21,717 nucleotides of DNA, taken from Rubrimonas sp036735545 (lineage in GTDB: Bacteria; Pseudomonadota; Alphaproteobacteria; Rhodobacterales; Rhodobacteraceae). The position numbers and the translations under genes are program-made. This document shows, in pieces, positions 16,546-21,717 of this stretch (position 1 is its first letter; each line of letters starts with the position of its first letter). The DNA is taken from NCBI GenBank assembly GCA_036735545.1, contig DAINOD010000049.1:1-21717 (forward strand), in the 5' to 3' direction. A model generated the notes under the pieces. It ran no database searches, was not told the DNA's origin, and was given only the letters and a program-made list of their open reading frames with translations.

Positions 16546-17910
16546 TCATATCGCGCCGATCAGCCTTGCGTAGCCCTCGAAGAGATCGAGCAGGGCGCCG
16601 AGGATCGGTTCGCCGAAGAACGCGAGGAACCGCCAGATCAGGAACACGGGCGTCCAGACCGCGGCGGCGGCGCAGAGCACGAAGGCGAGGCTGGCGAAGC
16701 GGGCGGTCGCCTCGTCCGCCGCCATCAGCCCCGCCGCGACGGGGCGGCCCACCCAGCCCGAGAACAGGGTGAAGAAGCCGAACAGCCCGACGCCGAGGTG
16801 CAGCACGGTCGGCAGCAGGGTGGAGAAGAAGCAGAAGTAGAGCCAGTAGTAGTCGCCCGGATTGGCCCGCAGGTCGGCGAACAGCGCGGCGAGGTCGATC
16901 AGCGCCCGCCCGCCCTGCGGCCGGGCGAGGTGGATGACTGTCACCATCGCGAAGCCCAGCAGGACGAGGATCAGCACGGCCGCCGCCGCGTCGCGCAGCG
17001 CGTTCCACACCAGCCGCCCCTGCACCCCGCGCCGCAACAGGAAGCGGGTGAGGCCGGCCGAGGCGAAGTCGAAGCCGGCGTTGAGCAGGGGGAGCAGCGC
17101 GAGGAACAGGATCATCGCGGCGGCGTCTTCGCCACGGCGCGCCTCGAGTGGCGGGAGTAGGGATACGGCTACGCAGACGGCGAGCAGCACCAGCGCGCCG
17201 AAAGACGCGAGTGCGACGGTCGGTCGCCCCGTCCGTCTCCCCGCCAAGTCCTGCGCGACTGCGCCTGCGCCTGCGAATGCGACTGCGACTGCGACTGCGA
17301 CTGCGAATGCGACTGCGCCTGCGCCTGCGATTGCGCCTGCGAATGCGGATGCGCCTGCGACTGCGGATGCGCCTGCGACTGCGGATGCGCCTGCCAGCCC
17401 GACGGCGACGAGTGCAAGCACTAGTCGCCGTCGGGCTGATTTTGAGGCCATTGATGAAACGAAGGATGCGGCTGCGGCGACAAGGCCGCCGATCGTCGCA
17501 AGGCGAAGCCACCATCGGGGCTGATCAGGCAGCAGCGTCAGCGAGCCGATCTTTCCCGCCTCGCCCGTCGCCGCCCAGACCACGACCACGCTCAGGATCG
17601 GATAGGCCACGGCCAGCAGCATGCACCAGTTCAGCAGCCCGTGGCTCCACGCCCGCGCAACCTCGGTCCGGGGCAGGCCGGGCTCGGTCGGCGCTTCGGG
17701 CGACAGCCGCGCGTCCAGCCAGTCCAGCGCCGCGCGCAGCAGGTCGCGATAGCGCCGGGCGAACGCGTCATGGCGCAGCCGCGCGACCCAGCGCCCTTTG
17801 CCGGTTTGCTTGTGCAGGTCGTTGAAGTGCCAAAGGAACAGCCCGAACAGGCAGCCGGCGAACAGGCCCCACGGCCCGAACGTCAGCAAAAATTGCCGGA
17901 ACCAATCCAA
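16546..17910 (-). CDS. Polytopic membrane protein with a 46-residue Ala-X repeat, function unknown
   Basis: This 454-residue protein has about nine to ten hydrophobic segments (for example LTFGPWGLFAGCLFGLFLW near the start, LLNWCMLLAVAYPILSVVVVW near 95, YYWLYFCFFSTLLPTVLHLG in the last third). I do not recognise the family. A peculiar stretch at about residues 173-218 is strictly alternating alanine with G, S, V, F or I, encoded by a hexanucleotide repeat at 17257-17394. It lies between a helix starting RRRLVLALVAVGLAG and a charged AQDLAGRRTGR loop. The rest has normal composition. The polar region at residues 30-90 is basic and rich in aromatic residues. The gene starts at 17910; it is followed within seven bases by the FAD oxidase. 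Because hexamer changes keep the frame, alleles may differ in repeat length. Confidence 0.75.
   Translation of the reverse strand: MDWFRQFLLTFGPWGLFAGCLFGLFLWHFNDLHKQTGKGRWVARLRHDAFARRYRDLLRAALDWLDARLSPEAPTEPGLPRTEVARAWSHGLLNWCMLLAVAYPILSVVVVWAATGEAGKIGSLTLLPDQPRWWLRLATIGGLVAAAASFVSSMASKSARRRLVLALVAVGLAGASAVAGASAVAGASAFAGAIAGAGAVAFAVAVAVAVAFAGAGAVAQDLAGRRTGRPTVALASFGALVLLAVCVAVSLLPPLEARRGEDAAAMILFLALLPLLNAGFDFASAGLTRFLLRRGVQGRLVWNALRDAAAAVLILVLLGFAMVTVIHLARPQGGRALIDLAALFADLRANPGDYYWLYFCFFSTLLPTVLHLGVGLFGFFTLFSGWVGRPVAAGLMAADEATARFASLAFVLCAAAAVWTPVFLIWRFLAFFGEPILGALLDLFEGYARLIGAI
17257..17394. repeat. Hexanucleotide tandem repeat, 23 copies of GMNTGC type
   Basis: Exactly 23 consecutive six-base units of the form G-[A/C/G]-N-TGC fill 138 bases: GACTGC, GCCTGC, GAATGC, GGATGC and one GATTGC. 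At the right end a higher-order 18-base unit (GGATGC GCCTGC GACTGC) repeats two and two-thirds times. Read on the minus strand each unit is GCA plus one variable codon, giving alternating Ala-X. All six frames remain open across it. Confidence 0.95.
17395..17438. repeat. 44-base near-perfect palindrome abutting the hexamer repeat
   Basis: A 15-base arm (17395-17409) is exactly complementary to 17424-17438. The 14-base centre itself is AGTGC-AA-GCACT flanked by a single G/A mismatch, so the whole 44 bases fold to a hairpin with one mismatch. It begins at the base after the hexamer run ends. It lies inside the coding region and encodes the helix start SARRRLVLALVAVGLA. Confidence 0.95.
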
Positions 17911-17987
17911 TCGCGCGCCCCCTCAGCCGCGCGAAGTCAGCCATGCGCGCGCCTTGCGATCAAGGGCTTTCCGCCCGGCCTCCCGCG

Positions 17988-18434
17988 TCACGCCCGCGAC
18001 AGCGCCACGCCGCAGGCCACCAGCGCCACCGCCGCGACGCGCCTCCAGCTGATCGCCTGCGGGGCCAGCCCGAAGGCGCCCAGCGCGTCCAGCGCCATGG
18101 CGCCCACCATCTGGCCCAGCACGGCCGCGGCCATCACCGTCAGCACGCCCACCTGCGGCGTCGCCCACAGGATCGCCACCATGTAGCACGCGCCGAGCAG
18201 GCCCCCGACCCAGGCCCACCACGGCAGCCCCGCCAGCGCCGCGCCCGCCGGCCCGCCCGACCGCGCCAGCGCCACCGTCGTCAGCGCCGCGAAGCCGACC
18301 CCGAAGCTCAGCGCCGCCGCGGCCACGGGGTCGCCCAGCAGGCGCCCCGCCGCGGTGTTGAGCGACGCCTGCAGCGCCAGCCCCATTCCCGCCGTGGCGG
18401 CGGCCAGAACGGCGAGCAGGGTGGCGGCGGTCAT
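17988..18434 (-). CDS. Small DMT-superfamily transporter, YdcZ/DUF606 type
   Basis: This 148-residue inner-membrane protein has five hydrophobic helices and matches the YdcZ (DUF606, Pfam DMT_YdcZ) family: an N-terminal LLAVLAAATAGMGLALQASLNTAAGRLLGDPVAAAALSFGVG block, then PWWAWVGGLLGACYMVAILWATPQVGVLTVMAAAVLGQMVGAMALD. Members are half-length relatives of drug/metabolite transporters and usually act as pairs; the substrate is unknown. It begins 77 bases downstream of the EamA gene and ends 77 bases upstream of the repeat-bearing membrane protein, on the same strand. Conserved GQ and G-rich helix motifs are intact. Whether it pairs with the EamA protein next to it is a guess. Confidence 0.85.
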   Translation of the reverse strand: MTAATLLAVLAAATAGMGLALQASLNTAAGRLLGDPVAAAALSFGVGFAALTTVALARSGGPAGAALAGLPWWAWVGGLLGACYMVAILWATPQVGVLTVMAAAVLGQMVGAMALDALGAFGLAPQAISWRRVAAVALVACGVALSRA

Positions 18435-18456
18435 GGCGGTCTCCGGCGGGGATCAG

Positions 18457-18490
18457 CGGTTGTCGCGCGGGTCGCCGCGGGGCGCAACCG
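18457..18490. other. Composite hairpin between EamA and YdcZ genes
   Basis: CGGTTG (18457-18462) pairs with CAACCG (18485-18490). Inside it CGC pairs with GCG, and GCGG pairs with CCGC around a GTCG tetraloop, with a one-base and a three-base bulge. It begins 22 bases after the EamA stop on that strand. There is no T-tract, so it may be a transcript-end or processing structure rather than a classical terminator. Confidence 0.35.
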
Positions 18491-18511
18491 GTCGCGCGGC
18501 GTGGCCCGGCG

Positions 18512-19399
18512 TTAGCCCCGCCCCGCCAGCCGCCGCTCCCGCGCCCAGAGATAGAGCCCGCTCGCCAGCGTCACCGCGCCGCCCGCCAGCACCATGGCGT
18601 CGGGGACCTCGCCGAACACGACCCAGCCCGCCACGGTCATGAAGCCGAGATGGACGTAGACGAAGGGCGCCAGCACGCTCGCCTCGGCCAGGCGGTGGGC
18701 GCGGGTCAGGAGCTGGTGGCCCGCGAAGCCGAAGCAGCCGACGAGCGCCAGCGCGGCCCAGTCGGGGGCTGCGACCGGCAGCGACCACTCGGCGGCGGCG
18801 AAGGGAAACAGCGCCAGCGCGGGCAGCAGCGAGGCGTAGATCTGCTGGGCGCCCGAGCTGACCACCCCCGCCAGCCTGCGCGTCAGGATGGCGTAGAGCG
18901 AGGCGGCGAGCATCGAGCCCATCGAGAACAGGATCGCCCAGTGCGCCTCCGCCCCCCACGGCCGGGTCGCGATCATCACGCCGCCGAAGCCGACGAGAAT
19001 GGCGGCCCACCGCCGCGGCCCGACGCGCTCGCCCAGCAGCGGCACCGACAGCGCGCAGATGGCCAGCGGCGCGGCGAAGAAGATCGTGGCGATCAGCGCC
19101 AGCGGCAGGTGCTGCACGGCGACGAAGTTGCACAGCGTGCCCGTCAGGAGGCAGGCCGCGCGCAGGACCACCGCGCCGGGGTGGCGGGGGCGCAGCATGG
19201 CGGGCCCCTCCGACGGCATCAGCAGCGCGAGCGTCAGCGCGCCGTGGACGAAAAAGCGCACGAAGGCGATCTGCCAGACCGGCAGGCCCGCCAGCGCCAG
19301 CCACTTGGCGCAGCTGTCGATGCCGGCGAAGAACGCATAGGCCATGACCATCAGGCCGATGCCGAGCAGCCGGCGGTCCTCGATCGGAGGCAGGGGCAT
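18512..19399 (-). CDS. EamA/DMT-family transporter
   Basis: This 295-residue inner-membrane protein has ten hydrophobic helices in two EamA repeats of five. The first repeat begins LLGIGLMVMAYAFFAGIDSCAKWLA, includes PVWQIAFVRFF and the typical NFVAVQHLPLALIATIFFAAPLAICALSVPLLGERVGPRRW end. The second begins WAILFSMGSMLAASLYAILTRRLAG. Such proteins export or import small metabolites; RhaT/SAM-type exporters share the fold, and substrate cannot be told from sequence. The start at 19399 (MPLPPIEDRR) is chosen because a GGAG lies five bases upstream and the first helix starts right after it; an in-frame extension far upstream overlaps the divergent dehydrogenase and is not real. Its promoter region is shared with the dehydrogenase gene. 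Confidence 0.88.
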   Translation of the reverse strand: MPLPPIEDRRLLGIGLMVMAYAFFAGIDSCAKWLALAGLPVWQIAFVRFFVHGALTLALLMPSEGPAMLRPRHPGAVVLRAACLLTGTLCNFVAVQHLPLALIATIFFAAPLAICALSVPLLGERVGPRRWAAILVGFGGVMIATRPWGAEAHWAILFSMGSMLAASLYAILTRRLAGVVSSGAQQIYASLLPALALFPFAAAEWSLPVAAPDWAALALVGCFGFAGHQLLTRAHRLAEASVLAPFVYVHLGFMTVAGWVVFGEVPDAMVLAGGAVTLASGLYLWARERRLAGRG

Positions 19400-19459
19400 G
19401 GCTTCTCCGGCCGGCGGGCGGCGCGCCGCGTCTTCCCCTCGCCGGGCGCGGCGGGCACT

Positions 19460-19473
19460 GTGCGCTGGCGCAC
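19460..19473. promoter_or_regulatory. Perfect inverted repeat in divergent promoter region (candidate operator)
   Basis: GTGCGC and GCGCAC flank a TG dinucleotide in the 123-base region between the divergent EamA and dehydrogenase genes. Size and location suit a regulator site that could serve both. In so GC-rich a genome such a palindrome can also arise by chance, and no regulator gene is adjacent. Confidence 0.3.
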
Positions 19474-19522
19474 GGGTCGCTTCGCTAGCGCGATTTGGCG
19501 CATCCGGACAAGGGACGAGAAC

Positions 19523-20413
19523 ATGGCGGACAAGCCGAGGGTCGGCTTCATCGGCGTGGGCCTGATGGGGTGGGGCATGGCCAAGAACGCGGTGGAGAAG
19601 GGTTTCCCCCTGACCGTGCTCGCGCACCGCAAGCGCGAGGCGGTGGACGATCTCGTGACCCGCGGCGCGACTGAGGCGCCCGACGCGGCGGCGCTGGCGG
19701 CGGTCAGCGACGTGGTGGTGCTCTGCGTCACGGGCTCGCCGCAGGTCGAGGAGAACGTCGCCGCCATGAAGCCGTCGCTGCGCCCGGGGATGGTGGTGGT
19801 GGACTGCTCGACCGCCGAGCCGACCTCGACCGCGGGGCTGGCGACGGAACTGGCGGGGCTGGGCGTGACGCTGCTCGACGCGCCGCTGTCGCGCACGCCC
19901 TCCCATGCCTGGGACGGCGAACTCACCACCTATATCGGCGGCGACGCGGCGATCATCGAACGGCTGCGGCCGCTGTTCGAGACCTGGGCTACGGTGATCA
20001 TCCCGACCGGCGGGCCGGCGGGGTCGGCGCATTCGGTCAAGCTGGTGAACAACCTGATCGCCATCGGCTTCGCGGCGCTGTGGTCGGAGGCCTACTCCAC
20101 CGCCGAGGCCGCCGGCGTCGCGCCGTCCGTGCTGCACCAGGTGGTCAGCAATTCGGGCATGAACTGCGGCAACTTCCAGAATTATTCAAAGTATGTGCTC
20201 GAAGGCGACCCCAACGCGCACAAGTTCACGCTGGAGAACTGCGTCAAGGACATCGCCTATTACAGCCGACTTGCGGAGCGGGTCTCCGCCCCGACGCTGG
20301 TCTCGTCGAGCGTGGCGCAGATGCTGCGGCTCGGCGACAATCTCGGGCTCGGCGAGCGCTACATGCCGGAGATGGTCGAGGTGTTCCGGGCGCTCAGAAA
20401 GCGCCCGGCCTGA
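19523..20413 (+). CDS. NAD(P)-dependent beta-hydroxyacid dehydrogenase (3-hydroxyisobutyrate dehydrogenase family)
   Basis: This 296-residue cytoplasmic enzyme belongs to the 3-hydroxyisobutyrate/6-phosphogluconate dehydrogenase family. The Rossmann motif GVGLMG is at residues 11-16, CSTAEPTST near 95-103, and the catalytic lysine is K173 in HSVKLVNN. The substrate signature at 119-126 is DAPLSRTP instead of the usual DAPVSGG; a comparable R-T pair occurs in the sulfolactaldehyde reductase YihU as I remember it. The C-terminal all-helical domain is full length. The start at 19523 has AAGGGACGA upstream. The cofactor loop (AHRKREAVDDL) has H35-R36-K37 after the second strand, which suggests NADP(H) rather than NAD. 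It diverges from the EamA gene and converges with the DUF1127 pair. The substrate is unknown. Confidence 0.85.
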   Translation: MADKPRVGFIGVGLMGWGMAKNAVEKGFPLTVLAHRKREAVDDLVTRGATEAPDAAALAAVSDVVVLCVTGSPQVEENVAAMKPSLRPGMVVVDCSTAEPTSTAGLATELAGLGVTLLDAPLSRTPSHAWDGELTTYIGGDAAIIERLRPLFETWATVIIPTGGPAGSAHSVKLVNNLIAIGFAALWSEAYSTAEAAGVAPSVLHQVVSNSGMNCGNFQNYSKYVLEGDPNAHKFTLENCVKDIAYYSRLAERVSAPTLVSSSVAQMLRLGDNLGLGERYMPEMVEVFRALRKRPA

Positions 20414-20414
20414 G

Positions 20415-20442
20415 GGCCCCGTCCGGCTGGGACGGTCCGGCC
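20415..20442. terminator. Hairpin between convergent dehydrogenase and DUF1127 genes (candidate bidirectional terminator)
   Basis: CCGTCC (20419-20424) pairs with GGACGG (20430-20435) around a GGCTG loop, and outer GGCC pairs with GGCC (20415-20418 with 20439-20442). It fills the 39-base gap between the two convergent stops. There is no T-tract on either strand, which weakens it as a classical terminator, but its position suits one. Confidence 0.45.
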
Positions 20443-20452
20443 TGACGCCGCC

Positions 20453-20677
20453 TCACCTGTCGCCGTTCACGAGACTGGCGGCGTAGGTCGGGATTTCGGC
20501 GCGCGTGATGCCGATCTTGGCGAGTTGGTGGTCGTTCATCTCCGCCAGCGCCTGGGACATGCGCGCGCACTGGATGACGTGGACGCCGCCCATCAGCCAG
20601 CGGCCGAGGCGGGCGACGGCGCCGCCGAGGCCGAAGCCGAGCGCGGGCGGGGCGGCGTGGTGATCCTGGATGGCCAT
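20453..20677 (-). CDS. DUF1127 domain protein
   Basis: This 74-residue protein ends in the DUF1127 (YjiS) motif ALAEMNDHQLAKIGITRAEIP. Small DUF1127 proteins of alphaproteobacteria have been linked to stress responses, phosphate and carbon metabolism, and RNA binding; the exact role here is unknown. Its N-terminal part is hydrophobic and glycine-rich (LGFGLGGAVARLGRWLMGG). GAGGAGAAG precedes the ATG. It lies eleven bases after the upstream DUF1127 gene and the ribosome binding site falls in that gap, so both are likely made from one message. Confidence 0.82.
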   Translation of the reverse strand: MAIQDHHAAPPALGFGLGGAVARLGRWLMGGVHVIQCARMSQALAEMNDHQLAKIGITRAEIPTYAASLVNGDR

Positions 20678-20688
20678 GGGGCTTCTCC

Positions 20689-20916
20689 TCAGTCCTGATG
20701 CGCTTCGCGCGCGATGCGGCGCAGGTCGGCGCGGTGGAAACCGATGTCGGACAGCTCGCGGTCGGTCAGCCCGTTCAACTCGGCGAAGGTCGCGGCGATG
20801 GCGGCCTCGCGGTCGCGCCAGGCGACGAGCCGGGTCCAGAGCGCGGCGAGGTTGCCCGCGACGCCGGTGCGGGCGGGGGCGTGGCTTGCGGCGCGGTTAG
20901 CGGTGATCGTGGTCAT
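20689..20916 (-). CDS. DUF1127 domain protein, first of the tandem pair
   Basis: This 75-residue protein carries a clearer DUF1127 motif near its C-terminus, FAELNGLTDRELSDIGFHRADLRRIA, with the conserved L-D-DIG-R pattern. The N-terminal third has low complexity and is not conserved. GGAGTAGGAA lies just upstream of the ATG. Its tandem neighbour downstream shares the motif but has diverged (KIG instead of DIG). An AT-rich patch near 21050-21080 may hold its promoter. Related genes in Rhodobacter are stress-induced and sit next to small RNAs, but no such RNA can be recognised here by eye. Confidence 0.85.
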   Translation of the reverse strand: MTTITANRAASHAPARTGVAGNLAALWTRLVAWRDREAAIAATFAELNGLTDRELSDIGFHRADLRRIAREAHQD

Positions 20917-21046
20917 GTCGTTCCTACTCCAGAGACGGCGCGCCGCAGGTGCGGTGCGTCACAGGGCGCGTATCAGGGCGCTTCTGCGCATTGCCTCCCG
21001 GCGTGGTTCCGGCGATCTCTGTCGCCTCTGCAGCACGATGCTGCGA

Positions 21047-21079
21047 TGCACAAATTAAGGTGTGATGAATATCTTTGGA
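21047..21079 (-). promoter_or_regulatory. AT-rich patch, possible promoter of the DUF1127 pair
   Basis: The 276 bases between the DUF1127 genes and apt hold no gene that I can support. Within them, about 30 bases are much more AT-rich than the surroundings and contain CACA-N8-TGTG at 21049-21064. On the minus strand TTCCAA and CTTAAT could form weak -35 and -10 boxes with about 15 bases between. The sigma factor cannot be assigned. Confidence 0.25.
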
Positions 21080-21153
21080 AGGGCGCCCTTGTGAGATGCG
21101 GCCTTGCGTGGCGCGCAGGGCTCAGGCGACCACGGCGCGGGCGCCGAGATGTT

Positions 21154-21181
21154 GCGGCGCCGCAAAATTGCGCGGCGCCGC
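21154..21181 (-). terminator. Hairpin downstream of apt (candidate terminator)
   Basis: Two identical self-complementary ten-base arms GCGGCGCCGC (21154-21163 and 21172-21181) surround an eight-base AT-containing loop. The 3' end of apt is 12 bases away. On the minus strand the stem is followed by AACATC, not a T-tract, so termination is plausible rather than certain. Confidence 0.4.
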
Positions 21182-21192
21182 TGCGGGGCAGG

Positions 21193-21717
21193 TCAGCCGC
21201 CGTCGAAGGCGCAGAGCGCGTGGACGTCGACGCCGAGCGATTCGAGCCGCTTGCGCCCGCCCAGCTCCGGCAGGTCGATCACGAAGGCGCAGCCGACGAT
21301 CTCGCCGCCCAGCCGCTCGATCAGCCGGATGCCCGCCTCGGCGGTGCCGCCGGTGGCCAGCAGGTCGTCGACCAGCAGCACCGTCTCTCCGGGCAGGATG
21401 GCGTCCTCGTGGATCTCCACGATCGCCTCGCCGTATTCCAGCTTGTAGTCCTGCGCGATGGTCTTCCAGGGCAGCTTGCCCTTCTTGCGGATCGGCGCGA
21501 AGCCGACCGAGAGCTGGTGCGCGATGGCCCCGCCCAGGATGAAGCCCCGCGCCTCCAGCGCCGCCACCTTGTCGATGCGCAGGCCAGCGTAGGGGTGCAG
21601 TAGCAGGTCTATGGCCATGCGGAACCCCCGCGGGTCGCCGAACAGCGTGGTGACGTCGCGGAACATGATCCCCTCGTGGGGGAAGTCCGGGATGGTGCGG
21701 ACGTAGTCGGCGACGTT
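21193..21717 (-). CDS. apt: Adenine phosphoribosyltransferase (start outside window)
   Basis: This enzyme converts adenine and PRPP to AMP and pyrophosphate, a one-step purine salvage reaction. The frame is open to the window edge; its first visible residues NVADYVRTIPDFPHEGIMFRD match the family N-terminus, so only a few residues are missing. EARGFILGG, KKGKLPWKT and the PRPP motif VLLVDDLLATGGTA are intact, and the C-terminus ends VHALCAFDGG. An internal ATG at 21666 exists but would delete the conserved N-terminal region and is not the true start. The gene precedes the DUF1127 pair on the same strand with a hairpin and 276 bases between, so it is likely an independent unit. About 174 residues are visible. 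Confidence 0.95.
   Translation of the reverse strand, partial: NVADYVRTIPDFPHEGIMFRDVTTLFGDPRGFRMAIDLLLHPYAGLRIDKVAALEARGFILGGAIAHQLSVGFAPIRKKGKLPWKTIAQDYKLEYGEAIVEIHEDAILPGETVLLVDDLLATGGTAEAGIRLIERLGGEIVGCAFVIDLPELGGRKRLESLGVDVHALCAFDGG

Noticed and set aside
13047..16772. A 1241-codon open frame on the plus strand
   Set aside because: It lies opposite three well supported minus-strand genes and is rich in arginine, histidine and valine. Such long antisense frames are usual in GC-rich DNA because stop codons are rare in one of the complementary frames.
17257..17438. CRISPR array or attachment site
   Set aside because: Units are only six bases with no spacers, no cas genes are present, and the stretch stays in frame within a gene.
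17148..17825. Plus-strand frames of Arg-Leu, Arg-Met or Thr-Ala dipeptides over the hexamer repeat
   Set aside because: The repeat lacks stop codons in all six frames, so open frames are automatic. The minus-strand frame has the membrane protein on both sides and is the real one.
18512..20137. EamA gene with a 240-codon N-terminal extension
   Set aside because: The extension runs opposite the dehydrogenase and has no membrane character; the start at 19399 has a ribosome binding site and begins just before the first helix.

Overview
The window is very GC-rich and densely packed, and looks like chromosomal DNA of an alphaproteobacterium, most likely a Rhodobacterales / Paracoccaceae relative. 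That placement rests on base composition, short or overlapping gene junctions and the families present (ThuEFGK-type sugar transporter, COQ10/RatA protein, paired DUF1127 proteins, UreDAB). It is an inference from sequence character, not a database match. I saw no rRNA, tRNA, insertion sequence, phage gene or CRISPR array.

Left part (1-7930): the N-terminal half of riboflavin synthase and a COQ10/RatA-type START-domain protein lie on the minus strand. They diverge from hypoxanthine phosphoribosyltransferase on the plus strand. A complete ABC importer of the trehalose/maltose class follows (binding protein, two permeases, ATPase). Directly after it comes an OmpR-type response regulator whose stop overlaps the GTG start of its histidine kinase.

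Middle (7931-11651): a TPP riboswitch with a candidate promoter precedes ykoF-ykoE-ykoD-ykoC, an ECF-type importer for thiamine precursor (hydroxymethylpyrimidine). The Shine-Dalgarno GGAG of ykoF lies in the 3' strand of the riboswitch P1 helix, which suggests translational control by TPP.

Minus-strand block (11655-19399): in transcription order this holds an EamA transporter, a YdcZ-type small transporter, a membrane protein with a hexanucleotide repeat, an FAD amine oxidase, a cyclophilin-like protein, a GH13 alpha-glucosidase, ureD, ureA, an unlisted 34-codon reading frame, and ureB. From the membrane protein onward the gaps are 0 to 15 bases. The urease cluster stops at ureB: ureC and ureEFG are absent, and ykoC converges on ureB with only three bases between them. 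The alpha-glucosidase may act on sugar imported by the transporter at 1648-5879, but the two are separated by the ykoFEDC and ure genes.

Right part (19523-21717): a beta-hydroxyacid dehydrogenase on the plus strand converges on two tandem DUF1127 proteins. Adenine phosphoribosyltransferase, cut by the window edge, completes the set.

The most unusual structure is at 17257-17438. A run of 23 hexamers encodes 46 residues of strict Ala-X alternation inside the membrane protein, and it abuts a 44-base near-perfect palindrome. The second point of interest is the 34-codon frame between ureA and ureB, with a strong ribosome binding site and a stop that touches the ureB start region. The third is the orphaned ureDAB set.
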